From the NCBI GenBank assembly GCA_043228905.1, contig JBHGNT010000011.1, forward strand, positions 8,308,001 through 8,372,000: a DNA stretch of 64,000 bases, written 5' to 3'. The DNA is from Azolla caroliniana (taxonomy: Eukaryota; Polypodiophyta). This document shows positions 55,790 through 64,000 of this stretch, piece after piece; position 1 is the first letter of the stretch, and each line of letters opens with the position of its first letter. The notes under the pieces were generated by a model. The model was not told the origin of the DNA. It saw only the letters and a list, made by a program, of their open reading frames with translations, and ran no database searches. A program made the position numbers and the translations under genes.

Positions 55790-56450
55790 TGTTAGGAAAC
55801 AGGTCCCTCCGGATGGGAAGTGAGAAGAACAGTACTCATGAGCAAACTCGGCCGAGGCTGATAGGATGTGGTGTACCCGGCAATGGAAGACCCGATGAGA
55901 ACCGGATGAGGAGTACCCAGCTACGAAAGAACCGGTAAGAGCCGGATGGTGAGGACCCGGTGAGAACCGGATGTGGAGTACCCGGCAACGGAAGACCTGG
56001 TGAGAAACGGATGTGGTGTACCCGGCAACGGAAGACCTGGTGAGAACCGGATGAGGAGTACCCGGCAAGAGCCGAATGATGCAAGCTCGGTGAGGAGTGC
56101 TCACCGGATGAAGGGACATATTCGTAAATATGTTTCTGAGAGTCCATCGGGGCTATATTTGTAAATAGCCGAAAAGTCATATTAGTATAAATTTGACTTA
56201 GGGCAAACTTAGTGTAGTGGTTGTTGTCATTCTTGTTGGTGCAAGAAGAGTGAGCGCGTAAGACTGTATAGAGAGAGAGAGAGAGAGAGAGGTTGTTGCC
56301 TCTGTTGTAACCACCGCCTATGGCGAAGATCGTGAGCACGAGGTCGTTGCCTCCGTGAGCTCACTGTTGTAATCATTGTGATATAGTGATAGTTAGCAGT
56401 CAGTGGACTGCAGTGGTTTTTCCCTCTCAGGGTTTTCCACGTTAAATATC
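55790..56450 (+). repeat. copia-4 3' LTR, truncated
   Basis: It starts TGTTAGG after the polypurine tract. It retains about 50 bases near the start that the 5' LTR lacks, and the same minisatellite (55866-56075). It ends at CACGTTAAATATC. Confidence 0.9.
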
Positions 56451-56807
56451 CATGATTCGAGGATTCTCCTCTAGGTACTGTTTGAGTTCTTTGTCATCTC
56501 TACCCTCCAGCATGTAAACTAGAGCCATAGCCTTAGTAGGTAGTGTGCTCCCCTATGTTAAGACCCAAACCGTAGCTCGGCCCCGATGAAAACTGATGTT
56601 GTTGTGGTGCCAGGTCTACTTGATGTTCGCGGAACGCAACCATGGGCCGCCTAGCAAGAGGGGGTACGCTCCACGGGCATCCAGGGCTAGTACGACAACT
56701 GCTATCTCGAATGTATGGCCGCCTACTCTGATTTCTAACTTGCGAAGTAGCACGAGTGGTCGAATGTATCTTGTATCCGTCATGTGGAGCCAAAATGGGC
56801 ATACTTC
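56451..56807 (-). pseudogene. gypsy-2 protease C-terminus and linker
   Basis: The minus strand reads MPILAPHDGYK-type and, in the correct phase, PFWLHMTDT, GGHTFEIAVVVLALDARGAYPLL-like sequence (blocks GGHTFEIAVVV, ARGAYPLL), then MLEGRDDKELKQYLEE. It mirrors 47769-48150 of the inverted copy. It is bounded by the copia-3 LTR on one side and copia-4 on the other. Confidence 0.85.
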
Positions 56808-57207
56808 TGTTGAGAGACAAGCTCAACATTCGTGTGTAATATGATGCATAACCCAATGCGTAGACTACGTGCGTAAATCGGTACGCATAACATGGCCATA
56901 TCGGTGTGAAAACCGCGAGGCCGTTGGGAAGATATTCCTCGTTGGAATAATTTTGGGAGTTAGTGTAGTAGGCTCATTTATGAGTGGTCAAGTACTATCA
57001 GTACTTGTGTGAGCCCTATTGGCAGGGCTTGTATAAAAGGTGCTCACTGAGCACGATGTATGTACAGATTGAGTATTATTTTGAATTGAGTTTCTATGTG
57101 TTCTCTCTCTCTATCTCTCCTGTGTACTGTGTATATTCAAGCTCTCCATTAAACCTGCGTATTTTCTGTGTTCGGTTTTCTATTTCTTACGCACATAATC
57201 TTTTTCA
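56808..57207 (+). repeat. copia-3 5' LTR
   Basis: This 400-bp LTR begins TGTTGAGAGACAAGC and ends TTTTTCA. A TATA box, TATAAAAGG, is at 57031-57039. It is related to the copia-2 LTRs at both ends but diverged in the middle. The inverted copy is at 47368-47768. Confidence 0.93.
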
Positions 57208-57291
57208 TGGTATCCGAGCGGGAGGGTTGAGAACCTTTGCAGCCGACATAGCTTGAAAAGAAAACTAACCAAGAAGAACAGGAAAAACAAA

Positions 57292-58229
57292 ATGGATAGA
57301 GGCATGGCTAGCTCACTTCCTACCGAGAAGCTCGATAGAAACAACTACACGTCTTGGTCCTACAAGATGCACCAGTACCTACTCAGGCACGGTTACTGGA
57401 GCTATGTCGATAGAGCAAATGATATAGACCCGAATCGACACACAGAGATTTCCTGGCGTGGGAACAGTCAGCAAGTAGAGTACTGTATTGGTTCGCGTCT
57501 TGTGTGGGCGAACAGCTCCTGAGCTATATTCGGGATGCGAAAACGCGAAAGGATGCTTGGGGAAATCTGAAGAAGATCTTCGCCGCAAGCACCACAGCCA
57601 GGAAGCTTCTACTCCAACAAGAGCTGAGCAATTTACGACAACGCGACTTGTCGGTTGCTGATTACACCTCGAAGATCAAAGAGATATGTGACTCCTTAGC
57701 CTCTATCGATGTGAACGTTGAGGAAGGCGAGATGGTGCAAATCTGTCTCGGAGGAGCATTCTGAACTGTTGTGTGTACACGGGAGAATACACCATCATTT
57801 TTCGACTTACAGCCGATGCTCCTTATAGAGGAGAACCACGCGGGTGCGTCGACAAGCACGCATGCCGACAACAAGATGCTATACACAGAGGGAGATAGGA
57901 CCCGTGGTCGTGGCGGATGAGGCGAGTCGGTGCAGAATGGAGGCGGTTGACAAGATCAAGGAAGAAGGCACCAAAGTGATGCCGACAGCAATTCCGGACC
58001 CTCTGGAAACAGGGGGAGTCGAGGTGAGGAGAACCGGCAAGGGAAATCTGTCGCAGAATGCTGGTATTGTGGCAAAAAAGGCCACAAGGAGAGCGAGTGT
58101 TGGAAGAAGTGCGGCGATTTGGAGAGGACTAGATCCGGATCAGGTTCTAGACAGATCAACAAAGGAAATCGGTAGCGATCGCACTACGCCGAAGGATCCG
58201 GAAAAGCTGGAAAAGGGTCAGTCTTCGTG
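57292..58229 (+). pseudogene. gag: copia-3 gag
   Basis: The frame opens MDRGMASSLPTEKLDRNNY near 57292 and shifts near 57440 and 57510. It shows RQRDLSVADYTSK, a TGA at 57763, and a CX2CX4HX4C knuckle CWYCGKKGHKESEC (58055-58096) in the phase of the original ORF. Several TGA stops occur where copia-2 has Arg or stop. It is homologous to copia-2 gag throughout. Confidence 0.9.
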
Positions 58230-58542
58230 ATGAGACACGAAGCAAACTCGATGAAGAAGATCACCCCGAAGTCGGACGAGGTGTGGTACGTCGACTCTGT
58301 CGCGTCAAACCACATGACGTGCCACAAGGAGTGGTTCTCGTACTTGGAAAAACTGATGCGACCAAGAGTAGTCGCAACCGGAGATGACACTCCGCATCCG
58401 ATCGCGAATGTCGGTGAAGTTCCCTTGAGCCATGTCAGGCAGAAAGGGAAACTTATGAACGTGTTACACGTCCCGACAATCACGAAGAATCTGGTGTCAG
58501 TCTGGAAGATCGTCGACCAGGGGATGCAAGTCCAGTTCACGC
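58230..58542 (+). pseudogene. copia-3 protease region
   Basis: The frame from 58227 reads EVWYVDSVASNHMTCHKEW, so the D-S-G triad is D-S-V. It continues DDTPHPIANVGEVPLSHV and breaks at QVQFT, where the insertion begins. The same frame resumes at HLGCFIEEEGR after 59731. Confidence 0.9.
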
Positions 58543-59730
58543 TGTCGTGAAGATTCGTCACTACGCGCGGATCGTGAGGTGGAACCGCCGAGGTTCTGGA
58601 CCGGAAGGGTTCAAAGTCGGTACAAGCTTTGGCGCAAGCTTTAGCGAGAAAGTACTTAAGATAGATTGGGAAAGAGAGAAGTTGAGATCAAACGATTGAG
58701 AGAGATTGATTGAACTTTTATCTTTGGATTTAAGAAACAAGTTACACGATCAATTTGATAACGAATTTCTTCTTCTTAATTTCATAACCCCAAAAAAACA
58801 TGTTTTTTCTCCTCCCCCCTCCTTTTATAGATGCTCTCATGCATATGATGCATGTGAGGGTACAAGACATGCATAAAATGCATGTTTGCCATTTGGCGCT
58901 TATGTATTACATGTGGTGCATGATAACCATGTCACTCATTTTAGCTCTCATGTATGAGAATTTACATGTAAAAGTACAATGATAGAAATATAATTTCAAC
59001 TAAATAACATGGCTTAATGATAAGCCAATTGACTCCTAACTCGGAGGTGCAAGGTTCGAATCCTTACTTGCCCTCCTTGTATATGTATATATGTATATAT
59101 ATTTATATATTTATTTATCTAGTCACCGAATGCCGGTTCGTCGGATGCCGTCGGTTACCGGTGCCTCGCCGGATGCCGTGGGTTACCGGTTTCTTGCCGG
59201 ATGCCGTCACCGGTTGCCGTCGAATACCGGATTGGCACCGGATGCCGTCGTCTCACCGACGCTGGATGCCGTCACCAGATGCCGCCGCCTCACCGTCGTC
59301 GGATACCATCACCGGCGCCAGATCACCAGCTCCATCGTCGGTCCGGTTTTGGTTGGCCAAAACCCTTTACGAGTAGCTAGCCCACCTCCACTCTTAGTTC
59401 AAGTTACCTTGAACTCTCTATGCTCCACACATAGACACAAAGATAATATATTTTACTCTACCTTATATATGATGAGAGCCATATTTGTCGTGCCTATGTG
59501 GGATATCTCACAATTTTCTCTTTTCCTTTCACAAACTTTATACCCTCATATCTTGATATTTAGTTGTCCGTTTCTCGTGTAATAAAGTGCATTCGAAACC
59601 TCCATCATTTTGTACTTAGATATTAAATTTATTTAAAATGTTATCTTCACAATTATTGTATTATGTGATTCATACTCGATTTCGTACATTTTATGGGATT
59701 TTCACACTATTGCCGAAAATCTTCACGACA
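58543..59730. mobile_element. 1188-bp insertion with 13-bp terminal inverted repeats
   Basis: TGTCGTGAAGATT (58543-58555) is exactly inverted at 59718-59730. Comparison with copia-2 shows the host reads QFT/HLGCF across the site. The flanks ACGC (left) and ATGC (right) could be a 4-base duplication altered by one C-to-T change. A GC-rich start, AT-rich middle, tRNA-like unit (59010-59063) and GC-rich tandem repeats of GATGCCG type (59128-59330) fill it. No protein is encoded. It shares its first 60 bases loosely, and its layout, with the insertion at 6077-6892. Confidence 0.75.
59008..59070 (+). other. tRNA-like sequence with A and B boxes
   Basis: TGGCTTAATGATAAGCC (about 59010-59026) resembles an A box and D arm. 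GGTTCGAATCC (59053-59063) is an exact B box. No full cloverleaf can be drawn. It lies inside the 1188-base TIR insertion. Confidence 0.6.
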
Positions 59731-60520
59731 ATGCATCTTGGGTGCTTCATCGAGGAAGAAGGCCGAGTTATTGCGGAAGGGCGCAGAGACGGGAGGATGT
59801 TTATCCTCGAGTCTATTGACGGTGGCACCGCAATGTTCGCGAAAGGACAAAAAGTCGAGTCGGATATCGACTTATGGCACAAGCGGATAGGCCACATCAA
59901 CTATCAACGACTTAAGGACCTGCAATCGAAATAGGTGGTGTTTGGATTGCCCAAATTTAGTGGCCGGAAGGCACGAATTTGTGAAGCCTGCCAGCTAGGG
60001 AAACAACACGGACTTCCTTTCCCTAACGAGCATAACCGAAGCCGGAACAAGCTCGACTTGATAAATTCCGATGTATGGGGGGGGGCCAGCACAGAACGTT
60101 AGTCTTGGCGGGAGTCGATATTTTGTCTCCCTCATCGACGACTATACGCGACACACATGGATCTACCTCATCGAGAAGAAGAGTGAAGTCTTCGACTGTT
60201 TCTGGGACCTCAAAAGGTTTGTGGAAATGGAAACAGGACGAAAGATCAAGTGCTTGCGGTCGGATACCGGAAAAGAGAACTTTTTCGGTGAATTCAACGG
60301 TTATCTGCAACAGATGGGAATTCGGTGCGAGTTTAGTTATAGATACACGCTGGAGCAAAACGGCGTGGCCGAGAGGAAGAACCGGTCAATTGTAGAAGCA
60401 ACACGGGCAATGCTGGAGGAGAAGAGCTTGTCCAAGTTCTATTGGGCCGAGGCGGTACGAACCGCGGTGTACATTTAGAATCAGATCGGAGAAAAAGTCT
60501 CAGCGCATGAGCTGTATTAC
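59731..60520 (+). pseudogene. copia-3 pre-integrase and integrase core
   Basis: Blocks are HLGCFIEEEGRVIA, LWHKRIGHINYQRL, CEACQLGKQHG (Cys pair kept, unlike copia-2), LINSDVWGG, YFVSLIDDYTRHTW, CLRSDTGKENFF (catalytic Asp) and NGVAERKNRS (catalytic Glu). A TAG at 59932, a frameshift near 60080 and a TAG at 60476 break the frame. Confidence 0.92.
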
Positions 60521-62536
60521 GGAAGGAGGTTGAATCTGCGACACTTGAGAGTTTTCGGTAGCATTGCGTATGTGCATGTGTCGAAGGAGAAATGGAGCAA
60601 GTTGGGTGCAAAAGCTGAGAAGTGTATCTTGGTCGGCTATTCGGACAAGCATAAGGGTTATAAGTGTTATAACCCTCGCACCAAACAAGCGCGCGTGAGC
60701 CGCGACATTGTGTTTGACGAATCCGCGTCCTGGTACTTACCTCCGACTCTAGACCTCCACTCTAATCCGAGTTCTAACGATGAGGTCAGTGAGGCCAAGA
60801 TGCCTCTGGATGAGCCTAAAATCGGGACCTGCGAAGAGAGTCCGATTTCGTTTCCGTTAAGTGGACTGGATGGACGACTGAGTCGGCTCGACCAGTCCGA
60901 TGAAAAGCCGGCGAGTAGTGGAGACTCGACCATGCATTCCCTGCGAAGGAAGCCGAGGAGATGGCTTACGCGCAAGGAAAAAGGGAAGAAGAAGGTGTCG
61001 GATTACGGCTCGGATAAGAACGAGTCGAATCAACGCGAGTCCGACTCTGAGGGATGTGATGACAAGTCTTCGAGAGCGAAGTCCGCGTCAGCTAAGATAG
61101 CCTCAACATCGGCTAATAAGCAATTGCACTGATCTACCTGCCAAAAGAACCCTATTGTGCAGTTCGAATACAATGAGTACATGGCGCATCACTATGCTTA
61201 CATGACCCGTGTAGCGGAAGTGCGTGAGCCGCAGAGCTACGAAGAAGTGGCGAAGGACGCAAATTGGCACGCCGCAATGGAGAAAGAGATGCGCGCATTA
61301 GCGGAGAATGAAACCTAGGACCTGGTTGACGCACCAAAAGGTGTGAAGCCGATTGGATGTAGGTGGGTGTACAAGGTCAAGTACAACACTGATGCCTCGG
61401 TCAACCGATACAAGGCTCGGTTAGTAGCGAAAGGCTACGCACAGAAACACGACATCGACTACGATGACACGTTTGCGCCGGTCGCGAAGATGACGACCGT
61501 CCGTGTTTTGCTCGCGGTAGTTGCGGCAAAGGGGTGGCACTTACATCATATGGATGTAAAGAATGCGTTCCTGCAAGGTGAGCTTGAGGAACAGCTGTAC
61601 ATGGTACATCCCCCCAGATTTCACTCCGGAACGAACACTTCGGCGGTGTGCCGATTGAAGAAGTCCCTTTACGGACTAAAGCAAGCCCCGCGTGCTTGGA
61701 ACACGAAGATCACACAACGATTGCATCGGTTGGGCTTTGCGACGTCAAAATCGGACTCCTCACTGTTCATGCAGAAAGGTCGACTCGGGCCAGTTAGCAT
61801 TTTACTTTATGTTGATGACTTGGTCATCACCGGCGCCGACCTACGTGAGATTGACCACGTGAAGCTCCAGCTTGCGGCATCATTCGACATGAAGGATCTA
61901 GGGGACCTTCATTACTTCCTCGAGATCGAAGTGATCCGTACCCCCGAAGGCATATTGATTAGCCAACGACATTACGTGCTAAGTATGCTCTTCAAATTCG
62001 GGATGGCCAACTGTAAGTCCATCTCGACTCTTCCGGATAGAACCGTCAACCTTCGCCCCGATTCCGGAAAGTTTTGCGACCCGACGAGGTTCCAACAGAT
62101 AGTCGGAATCCTTATATACTTGAGCATCACCCGACCAGATCTCAGCTACCCAGTCGGGGTGATTAGTCAGTTCATGGCGTGACCGACTGAGGAGCACCTT
62201 CAGTGCGCACAACGCATACTCCGGTACATCAGTGCCACTAACGACCGGGGGTCACTATATTAGACCGATACTGCCGCACAGTTGATCGGTTACACCGATG
62301 CTGATTGGGCCGAAAACGCCGGCGATCGCCGATCCATGTCCGGTTTCACGTTCTCTCTTGGGATTGGATCACCGACAGTGGGTTTAGCAGGAAGTAGCCG
62401 ACAGTTGCGTTGTCGAGCACCAAAGCCGAGTATAGAGGAGCGGCTATCATGACATGCGAAGCCATATGGCTGAAGCGGCTACTTAAGGATCTGCAGGTGG
62501 AGGTATCAAATCCAACGACAATTTACTGCGACATTC
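60521..62536 (+). pseudogene. pol: copia-3 linker, reverse transcriptase and partial RNase H
   Basis: After a Ser/Asp-rich linker (60530-61132) the RT frame 61343-62182 gives [39 protein letters not shown] and LLYVDDLVITG, an intact polymerase motif. RNase H is readable as GYTDADWAEN and STKAEYRGAA, with an altered Gly, and ends at IYCDI (about 62535). The first catalytic Asp is kept, while the E of STEAEY is K. Confidence 0.93.
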
Positions 62537-62691
62537 ACACTTGGCCAAATGGGTTGTCTCAATCCCGAGGATTCAGAGTAATCAGGACTCCCCTTCTTTA
62601 CACTCTCGTTTAACCCTCACACTTTATCAACGTGTATAGAATACTACGGTAAATTCTCACCACATGATATTATGTGGTCATGCCCGTAACA
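62537..62691 (-). repeat. partial chromovirus 3' LTR
   Basis: On the minus strand TGTTACGGGCATGACC starts at 62691, directly after a purine tract (AAAGAGGGGGAGGGGA, about 62709-62694). About 155 bases remain before copia-3 sequence. The end and any 5' LTR are not visible. Confidence 0.7.
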
Positions 62692-62699
62692 TAATCCCC

Positions 62700-64000
62700 T
62701 CCCCCTCTTTAAAACATTGCACTCTTGCAATGGAAAGTTAGGGAAGTTACTTCTAAGCGTATTTTCACGTTCCCATGTGGCATCTTTTATTGACTTATCC
62801 ATCGATTTAATTTTAAATTCTCTAATTTTTTTAGAATGCAGATATTTTGTTTTAACATCAAGAATTCTTTCTAGTACATGTGGTTTAGAAGATAATTCTT
62901 TAGAAGTAACCAGAGTTTTAGTTGTCATTGTATTGTCACCAGAACCTAGAAGTTCTTTTAGACGACATACATGAAAAACTAAATGGACTTCAACGCCATC
63001 ATGAAGAGCGAGATGATAGGTTGATGAAACAATGCATTTGGGGACTATAAAAGGTCCACAAAACCGTGGGGCTAACTTAGGGCACTAATTGTAGACAATG
63101 TGTTAGAATTGTGAGGTACACGTAAAAATACCTTTTGTCTAGGGTTGAATACACGAGGTTGCCTATTATGATCAGCATAAAAACACGCTCTATCTTGAGC
63201 TATTTTTATATTCTCTCATGTAGTGTGCAACATATCTTGCATATCCCGAAAAAAGTTTTGCGTACTTTGCAACTTATCATGATGTATATTAACATCAATC
63301 AGGGCTCATGGTGGAAAACCATACATCAACATAAAAGGACTATATCTCGTCGATGTATGCTTGAAGCTGTTATAAGCAAACTCCAAATTTGGGATATAAC
63401 GTTCCCATTTTGTTGGTTTTGTACCAACATATGCACAAAGCATGTCCTCAATAATTTGATTTACTCGTTCTGTTTGTCTAGCGAATTGAGGATGATCCAT
63501 GGAGCTCATGCTCAATATAGTTTCTAACTTCTTAAAGACTTGTCCAAAAGTTGCTAGTAAACTTTGGATCTCAATCACTCACGCTATTCATCGGTAACCC
63601 ATAAAAATGAAATAACTCCTCAACGAATTGGCAAGCCAATTCCGGAGTTGTTACCGTGGTTTTAGTAACAATAAATCTGGCCATTTTAGTTAGTCGATCA
63701 ACCACAACCTAGATGGCATCATGGCCTTTTTGAGTGTGAGGAAGGCTAACAATAAAATCCATGGATATACTTTCCCACTTATTATTGGGAATGTCCAAAG
63801 GATGTAAAAGTCTTGCGGCTTTAAGTTGCTTAGTTTTGTTAACCTGACACTAGTGACATTTAGTCATATAGCTATGTATGTCAGGACACATCTTGGACCA
63901 ATAGAATTGAGTCGAGATGAGAACAAGAGTACGATATATTCTAGGGTGCCCTACTGAGGGTGCATCATGGCATTAAAAAAGAATTCTCTTTTTGACCTCA
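62700..64000 (-). pseudogene. chromoviral integrase with chromodomain
   Basis: Blocks in element order are H..GH and YWSKMCPDIHSY (zinc region, second Cys pair CH-stop-CQVNK), SISMDFIVSLPHT (first Asp), SVSD-stop-DPKFTSNFW (second Asp), and QTERVNQIIEDM (Glu). These are followed by WERYIPNLEFAYNSFKHTS and FMLMYGF. Next is the C-terminal RVFNPRQKVFLRV and the GPF motif, then a chromodomain-like IREFKIKSMDKSIKDATWE near 62800. In the chromodomain the usual Trp after KVK is Ser. TGA replaces Arg in the SDR motif. Confidence 0.9.

Larger units (their letters stand above)
50549..56450 (+). mobile_element. Ty1/copia element copia-4 (3' LTR truncated)
   Basis: The LTRs begin TGTTAGGAAACAGGTCCCTC at 50549 and 55790. 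The primer site TGGTATCAGAGC is at 51249-51260 and a polypurine tract GAAGGGGGAG at 55778-55787. The gag-pol body is broken. The 3' LTR stops about 90 bases short of the 5' LTR length, where gypsy-2 resumes. About 260 bases of gypsy-2 are absent at the insertion point and no clean target duplication is visible. LTRs differ by roughly ten substitutions over the shared part by eye, plus one indel of about 50 bases. Confidence 0.92.
43291..56807 (-). mobile_element. gypsy-2, minus-strand Ty3/gypsy element, interrupted and rearranged
   Basis: In element order the pieces are protease and linker (56807-56451), RT to integrase zinc region (50546-48837), integrase end (46908-46340), accessory ORF (46027-43710) and LTR (43705-43291). 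Copia-4 sits between the first two pieces. An inverted copia/gypsy segment (46909-48836) replaces the integrase core. Copia-3 begins at 56808 inside the protease region. Sequence relation to gypsy-1 is clear in every domain but diverged. Confidence 0.85.
56808..62536 (+). mobile_element. Ty1/copia element copia-3, 3' end missing, with internal insertion
   Basis: The 5' LTR is 56808-57207, followed by the primer site TGGTATCCGAGC (57208-57219). Gag-pol is closely related to copia-2 but more damaged. An 1188-base insertion lies in the pre-integrase region. Homology to copia RNase H stops at about 62536, where an LTR of a chromovirus begins; no 3' LTR of copia-3 is present. Confidence 0.92.
62537..64000 (-). 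mobile_element. Ty3/gypsy chromovirus, 3' part, running off the right edge
   Basis: The minus strand from 64000 leftward encodes integrase, its C-terminal GPF-type region, a chromodomain and an LTR start. It is a different gypsy type from gypsy-1/2, since those lack a chromodomain and have the accessory ORF. Stops and frameshifts are present. Confidence 0.9.

Overview
The window is a gene-poor, repeat-dense stretch of a land-plant nuclear genome. Evidence for this is the plant-type Ty1/copia and Ty3/gypsy LTR retrotransposons (initiator-Met tRNA primer sites, one chromoviral integrase with chromodomain), AT-rich intergenic DNA, GA microsatellites and intron-like splice sites. Proteins resembling the DUF7869 family and the style of the gypsy reverse transcriptase make a non-seed plant (lycophyte, fern or bryophyte) plausible, but this is a weak inference from memory of the families. 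Almost every reading frame is broken by stops or frameshifts, so nearly all calls are pseudogenes. No intact cellular gene is certain.

Layout. (1) 1-9532: 3' part of a Ty3/gypsy element (gag, protease, RT, RNase H, integrase), then a long extra ORF ending in a coiled coil, then the 3' LTR. An 816-bp insertion with a 9-bp target duplication splits the extra ORF. (2) 9533-19803: segmental copy A, a DUF7869-like gene followed by a convergent FCP1-like gene. The DUF7869-like gene is interrupted by a complete copia element (11615-17286) with a perfect 5-bp target duplication. (3) 19804-32510: a 12.7-kb candidate DNA transposon with 26-bp imperfect terminal inverted repeats and a putative 4-bp target duplication. 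It holds two families of subterminal tandem repeats, a transposase-like gene remnant, a third DUF7869-like fragment and a 1.6-kb central palindrome built of hairpin units. (4) 32511-33865: decayed half of a copia LTR, then AT-rich DNA with two more of the same hairpins. (5) 33866-38181: segmental copy B of the DUF7869-like/FCP1-like pair, without the copia insertion. (6) 38182-42660: minus-strand decayed genes (unknown ORFs, one RING-like) around a 1.1-kb palindromic minisatellite. (7) 42661-43239: remnant of a CCHC zinc-knuckle protein. (8) 43291-62536: a nest. A second gypsy element on the minus strand carries the same extra ORF. A copia element (from 56808) is inserted in its protease region and another copia element (50549-56450) in its pol region. 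Its integrase core is replaced by an inverted copy of the copia/gypsy junction. (9) 62537-64000: minus-strand chromoviral integrase, chromodomain and LTR start.

How the parts relate. The two gypsy elements share an accessory ORF and a polypurine tract before it, suggesting a distinct lineage whose third protein is under selection. The DUF7869-like genes, the hairpin units and a short conserved downstream non-coding module recur both in copies A and B and in the 12.7-kb TIR element, which links these genes to the transposon. The TIR element is the best candidate for an undescribed system: quasi-symmetric, with a central palindrome, higher-order subterminal repeats and a decayed transposase-like ORF.
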